From: Phytophthora sp. 'mugwort'
Lineage: Eukaryota; Oomycota; Peronosporomycetes; Peronosporales; Peronosporaceae
NCBI GenBank assembly: GCA_033558025.1
Contig: JAUCEF010000017.1
Span: 930,001 to 994,000 of the forward strand
Direction of reading: 5' to 3'
Length of the DNA stretch: 64,000 nucleotides
Shown: in pieces, positions 1 through 11,545 of the stretch
Layout: every line of letters begins with the position of its first letter
How positions within the stretch are numbered: the first letter of the stretch is position 1
The notes under the pieces: model-generated
What the model saw: the letters and a program-made list of their open reading frames with translations, nothing else
Told to the model about the DNA's origin: nothing
Database searches by the model: none
Position numbers and translations under genes: made by a program

Positions 1-620
1 CCGATCCCGAACGACGGGGTGTAGCTCTGTCGGCGGATGTCAGATCGGCCCGACCTTCCGAACCCTGAACGACAGATCGGCCCGATCTGCTGGATTCCGC
101 TATCGATCGGTATGCTCTCCCCGATTTCGTACGACGGAGTGCATGACGATCTGCGAGTGCCGGATCGGCCTGGTCTTGGCTGGTCGTGCTCTGCCGGTCA
201 CCCACAGGCCCCACCTCGGACCCTTGCGCCGATCTGAACCACCTGACAGGATCGGTCTGAGATCATCGCGATCGAGAGCCGATCGCGCCCAACCGGAGCC
301 AGATCCATCCAGATCGACTCCGTCGTCGGTGGCCGGTCTTGATCTCTTGTCTTCATTCCTTATCCAGTTCCGGGCACGGGTATCTATCTATCTGATCATC
401 GATCTGTCGGGTAGCTGCGGTATAACAGCCCCGTGCTCGATTGCTCGACCCTGGTTTCCTTTCCCTTCGCCAGAGCATCCCCTTATGTCCCCGAATTAGG
501 TCGAACGTCGTCCCGCTTTTGCATCGTATCTTGATCTGGCTCCACCATCCCCTTTCTTCACCACTGGAGTTGCCTTTCACATAGATCTGGCCATTTCCTG
601 GGGATCTGATAATCTGGGTT
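1..620 (-). repeat. LTR-like GATC-rich end of Gypsy-B, reversed
   Basis: This stretch is packed with GATC words (19 counted by eye in the first 600 bases, against 2-3 expected). Its reverse complement resembles the GATC-rich LTR near 24.5 kb: the word CTACACCCCGTCGTTC on the minus strand here matches CTACACCCTGTCGTCT near 24,588. It is followed by an ORF homologous to the one after Gypsy-B pol at 33.3-34.8 kb. I therefore read it as the 3' LTR of a second Gypsy-B copy lying on the minus strand. The outer LTR edge lies off the window and the inner edge is approximate. Confidence 0.45.
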
Positions 621-639
621 GACGCTTCTCTACAACCGC

Positions 640-2600
640 TCCCTGTCCGAAGTCATTGCCGTACAGCAGCCACACTCGGGTCACACTCCTCAATCTTCGT
701 TCCAACGAAGTACTCCCAACGCCATGAGGGATCGCCATTCCAAGCCCCGGCGGGGGCTGATCGCCGCCAGGATTCGCCCCACAGCGTTAGGTGCCGCTCC
801 GCTACGTCGCGTGCACCCGTCGACTCTGCAACCGGGTCGCGGTGCATCAGGTGACATACCTGGAGGACGAGCGCCGTCGGACGCGTGACGATCTTCTGTG
901 AGATCGCATGCACCAGGCCGCTTCATAACGCAGATGTCGGACGATCTGCGTGCCTTGGGACAATTTCCGCACGATTGAGGAGAAGCAATCCGGCGTCTTC
1001 GGGCTGAGATCGATAACTCTCTCCCAGCCTGAGGGGATCGGTGATTATTCGTCATCTTCGTGATCAGCGTAGCCAGCAGGCCGCCGACGTGGAGGCTCGT
1101 CTCTCCAGTGTTCAGTGAAAACTCCCTGCTGAGTATCGGCGAGATAAGCTTGCGCATCGTCTGGAACTCCACGACGAGGAGGTCGATGATCTACGCGACC
1201 AGATGATCGCTCATGAGCGAAAACTGGATGCGCCTCAAGCTGATATCGACTCATACCGAGTCAGTCTGAACTCCACTCATGCTGCTTTAAATTCAGCGAT
1301 AACTGGGGCTTCTCGGCCGGACACGGATGGAGCTCTGTCAGCTCTGCTTCGTGACGCGGCTGGAGAACGCGCTCCATCAAGCCCAGATCAAGCCTGATCG
1401 GGTTGCTTCTACCGCTCCGATAGCCGATCCGGCATCCGTGAGACTGTCGATCGGTACCCCAAGTGTTGATGGGCTCGTCCGTGAGCGAGATCAACCTTAG
1501 AGCCAAACGAGATCAGTTCCAACTCGAGCGAGATCAACTTCGAGCCGAGGTTGATACCTTGCGACGTGGCTAGTCTCCCTTACGGTCTGATCTCCCGGCA
1601 GCAGTCCGTGATCGCGACACGGCGTCGGCGGAATCTGCTGACACCCGTAATTATCATGATCTGCTATTCGTTGGATTGCTTGAGACGTGAGTAACTCTCT
1701 CGTGTCGATTCTGGTGTGCAGGTGTTGAGTTGGGTATATCTCGGAGGTCCATTCGTGCTGGAAAACAAGATGACAGGCCTTCAGACCGGCTATCATCGGC
1801 TTTATCAGACCCAGGATGAAATCGGCACCGGCGTTGAGCTGGTCACCGAACGTCTTGCCAACGTGACACTGTTGGTGAGCCACAGTGGGTCTGGCCCTCC
1901 TCAATCAGGCAAGCGGGAACGCAGCCGATCGGTCACTCCTTCACCGCCTCACCATTGCCCAAGCGTCCGTTATGAAGCCAATCCGTTCCTGCTCCTGGTC
2001 GTTCGGTAGCTCCATCCAGTCCGAATCGGAGCCCAGGAGATCCGGTATCGATGTGAACTTCTTCCCTGACAGAGTCGGAGCCTCAGCCGGAGACCGACGA
2101 CGATGGTCTGGGATCGACAGCGAGCAAGGTTCAGCTGCCTACAACGCGGAAGCCCTTCCGCCATCGGGAATGCCACAATCGGGGGAAGACGAAGCCGAAG
2201 CCATCGACGATCAGGAGCCGGCGGCTTTATCCGATCTCGTTTTGAAGCTCATCGCCGGGCCGGTATACTCCCGCCCGGAGATGCTTCCAGCCATCGAGAT
2301 AGTTGATTCTGGTAACCCCGAAGGCTCTCTGCGCAGACCTGGTGGAACGCCTGTAGCTTCCCCGTGTGAACTTGTGAGTCCTGGACGTGCCGAACATGGG
2401 AGTTAACCGACCGCTAAACCGGGATCGGAATTTCAAGGTCCTGCCCCCCTCCCTCCCTTCTTCGAGCCCGCCGGATTCCCCATCTGGTCCGAGGGCTCCA
2501 CTAGATCCGATTTCGGAAGACCTGCTTCCCCTCCTGAATCCCCCCGGCGGTTGGTTCCTCCACCCGACCTCAGCGGCCCGCTAAGTTCGTGTCCAGATGT
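640..2600 (+). pseudogene. Broken extra ORF of Gypsy-B (antisense to the element), copy 1
   Basis: No single reading frame spans the region, but three parts look coding. At about 860-1400 there is a charged, heptad-like coiled-coil segment (for example HDEEVDDLRDQMIAHERKLD at 1170-1230). At 2070-2300 there is an acidic segment (EPQPETDDDG). At 2390-2580 there is a proline-rich tail starting RDRNFKV. The acidic and tail parts match the minus-strand ORF at 33.3-34.8 kb, in the same order. That second copy sits directly after Gypsy-B pol, so this ORF belongs to the 3' part of that family and runs opposite to gag-pol. Frameshifts and stops make this copy inactive. The function is not recognised; I see no zinc knuckle, protease or polymerase motif. 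Confidence 0.5.
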
Positions 2601-2659
2601 GTAGCCAAGATTTCCAGCTAGATTCGAGCACAGCGGGCAGTACCGTGACCTCCTTTTAA

Positions 2660-5500
2660 GTGTGATACCACTCAATCTGGCGTTAAAGACATCACAGCTT
2701 CTTATCTCGGTACTCAGTCATCAGAAACGCTTGTATGACCACGACCTGGTTTACTTGCTCTGTTGTCACGTCATCGCCTAACCCTTCCCACAGCGTGCAT
2801 GGTCAGGATCTTATTCCACAGCTGCGAACCCCCACCTCGAGTCGACTGACATTTAGGTATTCCCGCACTTTAAATTGTACCACCAGGTTAGGAGATATCC
2901 CCGCGTCCGATGTCACAACTTGGTCAACAGTGAACCCCGGAATGTTTTTCCAAGGCGTGTTTTTGTGCAGATTTTCAGTTCGTCAACGCGTAGGTGTCGC
3001 GCCTCTGCAATACGGATTAGGACGCGCACCCGTGCTTAACACTGTCGTAATCTCTAATCTATGTTGAAGCGATATCCGAACGCTTTTAACAGCACACACC
3101 TGATCAAACCAGCTCGACGACACCATGCGAGCAAGTTCTCTCGACGTATCATTTTATCGGTGCAGGACGCCGAAGTCCTGCACGAACGTGGCCGCCACCA
3201 GGTGCGAGCTGGACTCTTTTAACCAAATCTCGTGTTCGCCGTGTTAGTAGAGGACAAACGCTGTAGCGGCTCGCTTTGCAGCCAAAGTGCATTCACCGCT
3301 TGCACTACGAGAGATGAACACACCCTAGGGCGGACTCGCCGCGGTCCACAATAAAGACACCGGAGGCAAGTTTCTGATTGGTATCCCTGTTTGCATACCG
3401 GTGCCCCCGTCGCGGTAATTATGCCACCGGCTTTCCGCCAGTTTACCGGTATATAAATCGCCGTAAGTATCCGAAAGACCAGTTCGCGATTGGTAAACCG
3501 GTCCGAATTAACCCCTTGTGGGGGGGATCTATGGAGCTCGAGATTAGAGATCTCGAGGTACCCAACACAAAATGGCGAAACCGAATAGGCACTAGTGGAT
3601 AATCCAATGGCAGACAGGAGGCTAACAATCCAATGCCGCCGTCGCTGCCTTTCGCAAGATGGGTGCGAGGCGAAGAAGGCCCATTTAAAAAAGCAACAGC
3701 ACCGCGGGACGACGCTGCTCTATGTCCAAGAAAGCGCCACGGTACTCTAAGAAACATGATGAAGATAAAGAACTTGGTTCCAGTAAGCGGTATGTAGACC
3801 AGCGCGTACGGTATCTCAAAGGAAGGCGAGGAGACGTAATAGCTACTTTATAACAAAAGTAACTATCTACGTCGCAAGCAGGGCATATCGCTTACCGAGG
3901 CCCCCTTAGCAAGATCATGGAATCATAGCTGCTGTGCCCGATCCCGACCTAGGACGCTACAAGTCAACGTCGGTGGCTAGCATTACCATGATTGAAAGCC
4001 ACCGCACGGCTTTATATCGCAATAGAGCAAACATATTAGTATGTTTGGTGCGATACTGGCGTATTAACCCAATTTTCGCTGGTTATGTCACTCAAATTTC
4101 TGTCCTACGCTTTACCAAATGCTAACACACAAATTAATCCTGAAATCACATAAACCGTTCTTAGTACACAAAAACTATTCATATTTTACTAAAATCTGTC
4201 TTAAAGAAACGCTACTCCACCATGGAGTGCTTTCATCTGTTAGTTTCTCGCAATTGTTGAAACTTTCCGAACGCTTTATGGAATATTATAATGAAATGTT
4301 CTGTATTGATGGAAATTAGTGCTAATGTGGTGTGCTGGGAGATTAGGTTGTATCTGTGTGGTGATGGATTAGAAAGGCATCCGCCTTCCCAGCTCCTAGG
4401 CGACAGGAAATTTATATAGTATCCGTCAGTAGGTTCCGGCGGCCTCAGCTTCAGCTGCGTTCTGTTCTAGTATGGAATTCAACGACGGGAGAAGCTGGTG
4501 GTCTGACGATTCAGTGTCGCTCGATAAAGTCGCTGTCGAATTTAGTAACACGGAGAATGACATGGACAGGGGGAAATGTGAGACTAGGTGATCTCGATCA
4601 ACTCGCTCACTGTATGCCGGAGCGCGGGTAGTTCCAGATTCACCTTTTTTTTCTTGTAACGATTGTTTGACTTGCTAATTTTTCGTGGTACTGGTTTCAA
4701 GACGCGCACTTCTTTGTTTTGTACTTTCATCAGTGCTTATCCAGATATTCTGCCAACTTTACATTCGTGGAGCGGTGACATTTTTCAATATCTTCCTCTG
4801 TTTCGGGGAGACGGCTTCGTAGTACAACTACATGAACTGATCTATCTCGACTGTGTTTCGAGCGTGTTATAACCTGGAGCTGGTTTAGTCATCTTAACCT
4901 GGCCCAATATTGTCCGGTTCTTAGTCATCACAAATTGTTTATCCCGCTCATGCAGGTTTGTACTCGATCCGTGATAAAAACGCACGGCCACGGAATTTAA
5001 TACAAAGTCATCATGCCCTGCAGTTGCTGAATGGCCCACATATAGTCTTATTTTTCTGGTCAGGAAAACAACACTGAGTAATCGGGAGGACCTTGTTCAT
5101 GTTGGTCATCGCGATGACATTCAGTAGAAATAACGCGTAAGTGTTCGTTATGTATGTGCAGTTCAGGCTCAAAACGTTCGGGTTTAACGCGTAAAACTTC
5201 TAGATATTCAAAAGAGATTCCGAAGTCTTGCAGTGTCCGGATTTTCCTCGTATTCAAAGAAAAAAATCGTTCTGCGCCAAATTCGTGAGAAGCAGCTTTG
5301 TCGGCTTAGCGCTGGCCATTTCCTCACGCCTTTCTGTATTTTCCTGTTTGAAATGTCCTTTGTCGTGGTATATGTACTGGGATCGGCGGATCGGATCGTC
5401 GCAGCAACGCCTTCAGGAGGTATACCAATGGCAGTTTGAGAGACAGCCAAATTAGAAGTAGCCAACTCTGACGATGCGAGCCGTTCCATGTCGCGACGCC
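2660..5500. other. No gene supported
   Basis: Only short ORFs without recognisable motifs occur here. Minus-strand peptides at 5060-5257 and 5208-5579 look slightly more protein-like than the rest, but no family was recognised and they are not continuous. They may be decayed parts of the Copia-2 remnant to the right. No tRNA, rRNA or clear repeat was found. Confidence 0.4.
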
Positions 5501-5549
5501 TATGTCCTGGGTAAAAAATGACGTCTTCGGAAGGTGAGCGGTTATGGTA

Positions 5550-6980
5550 AGACGATCCAATGAGGTGACAACGCGCCATTTCTCGTCCCCGCTAGACGTA
5601 GCCTGTCCATACGTCTTGTGGACCTCCTCCGTTGCAGCCATTGCTTGGCCGCCTTCAATAGCAAGCTACCGGTTTGTTCACCATAGCTCTGTCTTGGGTC
5701 ATCTTCTGGGTTTTCGTACCGATTTCACATTGTGCAACGACCTGCTTCTTGCTTGTCCTGCATCTTTAGGATCCGTCGTTTCCTCGATGTGACGAGCACG
5801 CGACCGAGTAATCAAAGGATGGCTCGGACTATAGGTACCATCGCATCGTTTACGCCCGTGTTACGTAGAAGTGTGATAATACCACCAGCTTCAGTAACAG
5901 CAAGAACGAGCTGTTGGGAGCCTGTTGACGAATGTCCACCAAGCGTAGGCATCAATGCGACCTCTTCATCGTCGGCATCTCGGCGAGCCATCAGGTGCTC
6001 GGCACTTGTCGTTTCCATGAACTTCACAGTCCGCACGATTTGCACCTTTCCTGTCGCCGCGTTGAGAACTCGATAGCCCTTCACGCCATCCTCGTAGCCC
6101 AGAAAATGATACTTGAACGCCTTCGCGTCTAGATTGGACGCTTCTCGTCGGGAATGCGAGCGTAACCCAGTGCACCAAATACCCCCTGGTTCTTGAGCTG
6201 CGGCTCGGCCCGGTGTACGGTCTCGTAGGGCATCTCACCACCCCAGAGTTGGGGATTCGATTGATTATCCATGCTGCCGTGTAACCGCTACCGCACCGCT
6301 CTTGTCGATACCTTCGTGGTACAGCATGCAGCGCGCCATCTCTACGAGACTTCGGTTCATTCGCTCAGCCAGCCCATTGTGCTGTGTTGTGTAAGGCACC
6401 GTATTCTTATGCTTTATATTATTGCGGTTGAGGTAGTCCTTGAATATTCGACCCGTGTACTCACTGTCATTGTCAGAACGCCGGCGCTTGATCGTCTTGT
6501 CCGTAGTGTTATCCATTGCTGTCTCATAGACCTTGACTTGTACATCACCTCCGACTTCGCCTTTATGAAGTGGACGGTCACGTGGCGTGAGTAGTCATCG
6601 ATGAATGTCTTGATGTACGTACAGCTACCAGGTGGCATGGTTTGCATAGGACCCATGACGTCCGTGTGCACCAGATCAAGCACACCTGCACTCTTGGTGA
6701 GTTTCTCCGGATTTCTCGGGTAGTCATTAGCTCACATCTTGCCCATCGTTTTGCCTCCATCACCGAAGCGTTTCCAAAGCGAAAGACACACTTGTCCTTG
6801 TCAAACTCCGCGATGACGTCTTTCTCAGGCAGCTTCGACACCGAGATTAGACTTTCTTCAACTTCAGGGATGTAGAGAATATCTGATAGCGTGACGGACG
6901 TCCCGTCCATCAGGGTCAACCCGACGGTACCCTTTGTAACTGCATCGACCTTCGGGCTATCCGCGATCGTGATGCGGACA
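5550..6980 (-). pseudogene. Copia-2 protease-to-integrase fragment
   Basis: Read on the minus strand from 6980 leftwards. First comes the region just after a Copia protease active site (VRITIADSPKV, then SLISVSKLPEKDV at about 6830). Integrase core pieces follow: LDLVHTDVMGPM at 6680 and FIDDYSRHVTVHFIKAKSE at 6600 carry the first catalytic Asp region; SDNDSEYTG at 6470 carries the second; NGLAERMNRSLVEMARCML at 6370 carries the Glu. A polyprotein linker reaches about 5600. Several frameshifts and stops break it. The right edge at about 6980 is abrupt: one base further the sequence is plus-strand Copia RNase H. The catalytic part of the protease, gag and the 5' LTR are missing here. Matching material (5' LTR plus gag) lies in the opposite orientation, ending at 11.54 kb. 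Confidence 0.75.
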
Positions 6981-6983
6981 GGC

Positions 6984-7584
6984 GAGTGGGCTATGTATCG
7001 CGCTTCATGGAGAACCCCCAAGAAGAACACTGGGTTGCGGTCAAGCGCATCTTTCGCTATCTGCAAGGCACCAAGACGCATGGAATCTCTTTCAAGCCAG
7101 GCAACAAGATCGACTTCCGTGGGTATTCGGGTGCGGACTGGGCTGGCAACCTCGCGGACCGCAAGTCGACTTCCGGCTACACGTTCATGCTGATGGGTGC
7201 GCCAGTGAGCTGGCGAAGCAAGAACAGTCAAGTGTTTCGCTGTCTACGAGCGAAGCGGAATACATCGCGCTCCGTCTGGCGATCCAAGAAGGCAAGTGGA
7301 TTCATCGTCTGCTATGAGAGATTTTGGCGGCTGCCAACGAGACTGGACCCGAGCTCAAGATCCGCGAAGACAACCAGTCGTGCATCAAGATGACGAAGAA
7401 CCCAGTGAACCATGGTCGCGCCAAGTACATCGACATCAAGTACCATCACATCCGTGATGAGGTCAAGCGTGGCGAAGTCAAGCTCGAGTACTGCGAGTCT
7501 TCTATCATGCTGGCGGACATCATGACCAAGGCACTGCCAGGACCGCGCCAAATGGATCTGACGGTGGCCCTCCAAATCCACGCG
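6984..7584 (+). pseudogene. Copia-1 RNase H and C-terminus
   Basis: This is the C-terminal Copia RNase H region: VGYVSRFMENPQEEHW leads into RIFRYLQGTKTHGI, then GADWAGNLADRKSTSGYTF at about 7140, a typical Copia signature. After a frameshift it continues as REDNQSCIKMTKNP (about 7365) and KYIDIKYHHIRDEV, ending just before the 3' LTR. The LTR that follows is the same family as the one at 14,867-15,210. That minus-strand element stops just short of this region, so the two pieces complement each other, with a few dozen residues missing between them. The left edge is the abrupt junction with minus-strand Copia-2. Confidence 0.85.
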
Positions 7585-7908
7585 TGTTCGTATTGAGGGT
7601 TGCCGGGTTTTGGTACTGTGTACCAGTAACCGGTTAACCCGAACCGGTCCAACACGATCCCACGATGTTTACGGTACGTTGTTTACGCAACCGATGATTA
7701 GACGAGTAGGATGATTGGACGCACCAAATGATTGGATGCAGGGCTGCATATCTATGTGGTAGACTAGATAGTGTAAGCTCCGATAAATCAATCACTTTCG
7801 AATCTTCCTTCTTCAGCTCATGTGGTCTTCACACCGGTCCCCGCACCCAAGTGCAGAACTCCCTCCGCTCAATCCAAGCCTCGCTTCAAGACCTCAACAC
7901 CTCTAACA
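7585..7908 (+). repeat. Copia-1 3' LTR, 324 bp
   Basis: It starts TGTT and ends AACA. It aligns along its whole length with the reverse complement of 14,867-15,210, with indels (a 3 bp insertion after TGTT, and a loss of roughly 20 bp in the middle) and scattered substitutions. The RNase H ORF runs into its left end, so it is a 3' LTR. The right flank (GGTGG) does not match the flank of the other LTR, so no clean target duplication is visible. Confidence 0.85.
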
Positions 7909-8146
7909 GGTGGTAACAACGAACTACACGTTTGTTGGGTCGCGCAAAAATAAAACAAGGGTGACGTTTGGTCTGTCTTTGGTTCCCATGGTACGGTCCA
8001 CGGGTGGAGAAAATTATTTCCGTTCAGTAATAACGGAATTGTTTCAACATAATATCAAATTACGGGTGTTTTTTCTTTACATATAATAATAAATTTGGCA
8101 GATATTACAACTAAATACAAAAACAAGTCAATCAGAACGACTGGCT

Positions 8147-9000
8147 GTGACCGACCAACCGCCTGCCCAAGTAAGCTTCCGTCGCGACGTACTGGTCACC
8201 CCCCCCCCAGATGCTCAAATCGAGCTGATGCGCGCGGTGCTCTCCGTGTACGACAAGACAATGGACATGGTACAGTTCCTGGTGGACGATAACTGCTCGA
8301 TCAATCCATCGATCGCAAACAAGATCTCGGCGCCTCTAATTGGCTGCTCAAGCCCTCGTTTTAACTACGCAGTTAACAAGTTCCTGGTCGGGTACAAACA
8401 TCTGTTAGAAGCGGTCAGTACCCTCATGTCTCATCTGCTCCGGCCGAACAACGCCGCCCAACTCGCCAAGAACACCAAGCGCACGTGGTCGTTGGCGTTC
8501 GCTATGGTGAAGAGGTATGTGCGCATCCGCGCTGAGATCCGCAAGGTGGAAGCCGTTGATGACTCTTCCCTACCGGTACAGCTCACAAGAAGATGCTCGA
8601 GCTGCTCAAGCACATGAAGATGTTTGAAAGCGTCACAAAGCGTCTCCAGCGCTCAGCACCACGATGACTGAGGTACGTCTGCTTTTGATTCTCTTTTAGT
8701 ATCCAATCATGGGCGAGCACCTGGAGGCGTCAGCACACAGCGTGCACTCGCCTGTTTCGAGAGCGCAGTCGTCAAGGTTATCAACGATACCAAGCTCTCG
8801 GCCGCGGAGATGGCGGTTCTAGCGCCGCTCACGGTAGCACCAGGAACTGGCGCCGTAACTAAACCGTCTGGCACCAAGCGCAAGACGCACGACCGTACTA
8901 CGGTCGAGCGGTCGAGACTACCGCTCCTGCTGGAAATCGATGACCAGGTTACCGCAGTCAACCACAATGCAGCAGATGGTTCGGGATTTATTCGCCGCAA
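8147..9000 (+). pseudogene. hAT-superfamily transposase, decayed
   Basis: The conceptual protein carries a hAT transposase core: a DDNCSINPSIA motif at about 8285, then APLIGCSSPRFNYAVNKFL at 8330, which corresponds to the hAT pattern with Gly-Cys-x-x-His-Arg. The His is replaced by Pro here. An AFAMVKRYVRIR segment follows. At about 8570 the frame shifts to HKKMLELLKHMKMFESV, then shifts again to YPIMGEHLEASAHSVHSPV after an in-frame stop near 8700, and finally to FESAVVKVINDTKLSAAEM. The N-terminal BED zinc finger and the C-terminal dimerisation domain are not visible. It is a dead, partial copy. Terminal inverted repeats were not found. It lies inside the segment proposed to be inverted with the Copia halves. 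Confidence 0.7.
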
Positions 9001-9149
9001 ATGTGAAAACCGTACAAGGACAACGGCAGAAGATGTAATGCATCTTCTAGCAGAGCAACGGTTTTTGGCTTTGGACACTACGGACATGAATAGAACAAAG
9101 TCTGCTTTGAGGCTTCATAAAGTTTGGCGACTAAAAATATCTACATAAG

Positions 9150-10450
9150 AGGTGTACACAGGGACAATGCATTTCCCTAATGACTTGGCTATACATTAAT
9201 AGGTATTGACAAGACTGGTAACGACATCGTGCCATATAGGATAGTCTACCTTGACGAAAGTTACATCTGTCGGTATTACACGCGGCACCAGAGTCCGCTA
9301 GTCGGCCATACGAAAGCTTTCTACGCTAAAGTCAAGCACAAAAGCGGACGACTTTGTTTAATCGCCGTAATCATTGAGGAATATCGCACATTGATGAAAA
9401 AGGTCGTACATCTGAGCAATGCGACCATTTTTAGCTGACACCATTGATTTTTTCAAGAGCGAGAGCAAACCGCGTACTATCATGTCATATTTTGCCACAA
9501 ATATTTTGTGAGTTGAATGCAAACGTTGCTGGATGTGTTGGGGATCGAAATATTTGACATAATGTATGATCGATATGGCCAACGCTAAATAATACAAAGT
9601 TATCCAACCTATCACCTCCAAAAAGGCAGCAGATGGTCATTTCGATGGCTAAGTACGGCCTTGAAATTCTCCCTAATTCGACAAAACAATTATGGTTTGA
9701 CTATCGAAACACATCGAAACACATGTCATTCTAGTGGTGGAAATGGGGAAGACCAAATGCCACGAAGGTCCCTATTTCACTCCGCATTCAACCCATTGAA
9801 CTGTGGGCTAATGTGATGGGCTTCGTACGGGAGTACTCAACAAGCACAACTTTTTTCTCTGACATAAATCCTCGGCTTACACTTCCGAATGCAGATCTGA
9901 AGCCGTCAAGTGTTTATGGCTGCAATAATTCCACCAGCAAGCAACGTATTCGACAAAATTTTCGTATGTCGAAGCTATGTATGGCTGCGACGAATCCTCG
10001 TCTGAGGGGAAATCCTCGTCTTAAAAAGATAACAGCAGTTCTGAATAACCCAAATATTACAAAAAATATACTAGAGATTTATGTGGCTAATTGTTTGTAC
10101 AATAATTTTCCCATAAAATCCTTATAATGACATAAATAAACCCTAAACCCTTTTACAGGAGTCGACCTCACATCAAGTTCCGAATACAAACCTAGACGGA
10201 TTTTGCTGATTCACCCACCAAACCGCAAAGCTCTGACAAATTTTGAAAAAAAGCTTCGACGATGCTGTCGACCGCTGTGAATGCCCTCACGGATTAGCGT
10301 GTAAGTGAAATACACAGCTTGGTTGGGCTGTATAGGCGCATCAATCCATGGCACCGATCTACCACAACGAGCAGCCTATCCTTTTAGTTTTGAAGTTCTA
10401 CGTTTATATGCCTTAAGAAAAACGAGCCCACACAAGATTTTAGAGGTCTC
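9150..10450. other. AT-rich stretch, no gene supported
   Basis: Short ORFs at 9229-9438 and 9813-10127 have no recognisable motif and biased composition. No RNA gene or clear repeat was seen. The 5' part of the Copia-2 LTR may begin within the last few hundred bases. Confidence 0.4.
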
Positions 10451-10888
10451 AAATGTTGTGATTGTACTTCCCGTCACTTTGCCTGGGTCGCTACCGCCTG
10501 GCACGCGCTCGGAGGCACCCCCTCGGTGCGTGGTAGGCGCGTGCCTTGAAAGGGATACATAGAGGTCAGCCGAATGGTGCGATCTGATTGGCTGATACCT
10601 CATGATTGGCATGGTTAATGACGGGGCCAGGGTGCGATTATTCTGTCCCGATACAAAACTCGTGTAATTATACACCGTGTCCGTTGCAGGTAAGCGTGTC
10701 CGTTGCATTTTGCGCCTCGGATATGCATGTGATTAGGAGGAGCTAAGGAGGGCGTACATTGAGAACGGAGACAAGTAGGAAGGAGCTAGCAAAGCAAGGC
10801 AAGGACAACTATCTCAATCAAACTCACTTTCGGATTTTATTCCTGCCTCATACTTGCCTACAAACCTCGCTCGCAGTCTATACTTTCA
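10450..10888 (+). repeat. Probable Copia-2 5' LTR (left edge uncertain)
   Basis: The right edge is set by the primer binding site at 10,892 and the gag start that follows; the last bases before it end CTTTCA, fitting a TG...CA LTR. The left edge is a guess, since no second copy is available for comparison. The sequence is unlike the Copia-1 LTR, so this is a different family. Confidence 0.45.
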
Positions 10889-10891
10889 ATT

Positions 10892-10903
10892 GGTTATGAG
10901 CCC
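10892..10903 (+). other. Copia-2 primer binding site (GGTTATGAGCCC)
   Basis: GGTTATGAGCCC is the complement of GGGCTCATAACC, the anticodon stem-loop of eukaryotic initiator tRNA-Met. This is where Drosophila copia primes with a half-tRNA. The same 12-mer follows the Copia-1 LTR at 14,855-14,866 on the minus strand. The ATG inside it opens the gag frame. Confidence 0.75.
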
Positions 10904-11545
10904 AAACTACGTGGACACCGTCAAGCTCGTGGAAGATAACTACGTTTACTGGGAGTTCAGCATGCGGATGGGCTCTCGCTCAAGGACTGCTGAGCCACAT
11001 CATCAAGCCCGAGTTCGACGCGGTGAGTTACCGCTCCACGGTGGCATGTAAGACCGATGATCTGAGTTCCTTGGTGTGATCGCTGGCGACGTCAGCCTCA
11101 CGTACCATGCATGTTACACTACACATGTATACACGTGTACATCCGTGGAGCGATGACTGCCTTAGGCACGTGGTGTCAATGGGAAGAGCAGTTCAACCAG
11201 AGCACGCTGAAGAATTGGCTCCTCGTCACCAAGAAGTTGCACAAGTTTAAAATGGAGCCTGGACCCGCTTTCAAGGAGCTGGTGCTGAAGGTGGAGGTTA
11301 TTGGGGAGTCTCTTTATGAGACGTGCCGGATCGTGCTGCTGCTGGGCAGCCTGATGGAGGAGTACCGACTGATCTGCAGCGTGCTCGAGGACATGCCGAA
11401 CGTGCCGCTGGCTCACGCGATTCAAGCGCTCGCTGGTGTTGAAGCCTCGGATGAATCGTCATGAGCTCAAGCTCGTGCGTTCGAGTCGTCAAAGAGGAAG
11501 GACTTCGGTAAGCGGCGAAGTGCTTCTACTGCAAGGAACCAGCCG
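10896..11545 (+). pseudogene. Copia-2 gag, 5' part
   Basis: The gag frame opens at the ATG inside the primer binding site (MSPNYVDTVKLVEDNYVYWE). It breaks after FSMRMG and resumes at about 11,160-11,464 with a UBN2/gag-type helical region (QFNQSTLKNWLLVTKKLHKF; LLLGSLMEEYRLICSVLEDM). Near 11,515 the bases encode the start of a zinc knuckle (KCFYCKEP), in a shifted frame. Sequence then switches at about 11,545 to minus-strand reverse transcriptase of Copia-1. At least three frame changes make it non-functional. Its natural continuation (protease, integrase) is probably the minus-strand fragment ending at 6980. Confidence 0.75.

Noticed and set aside
8665..8691. 27 nt intron (GTACGT...TTTAG) in the hAT fragment
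   Set aside because: It is far shorter than the other introns here (57-107 nt), and the bases read through as transposase sequence (VRLLLIL, then YPIMGEHLE).
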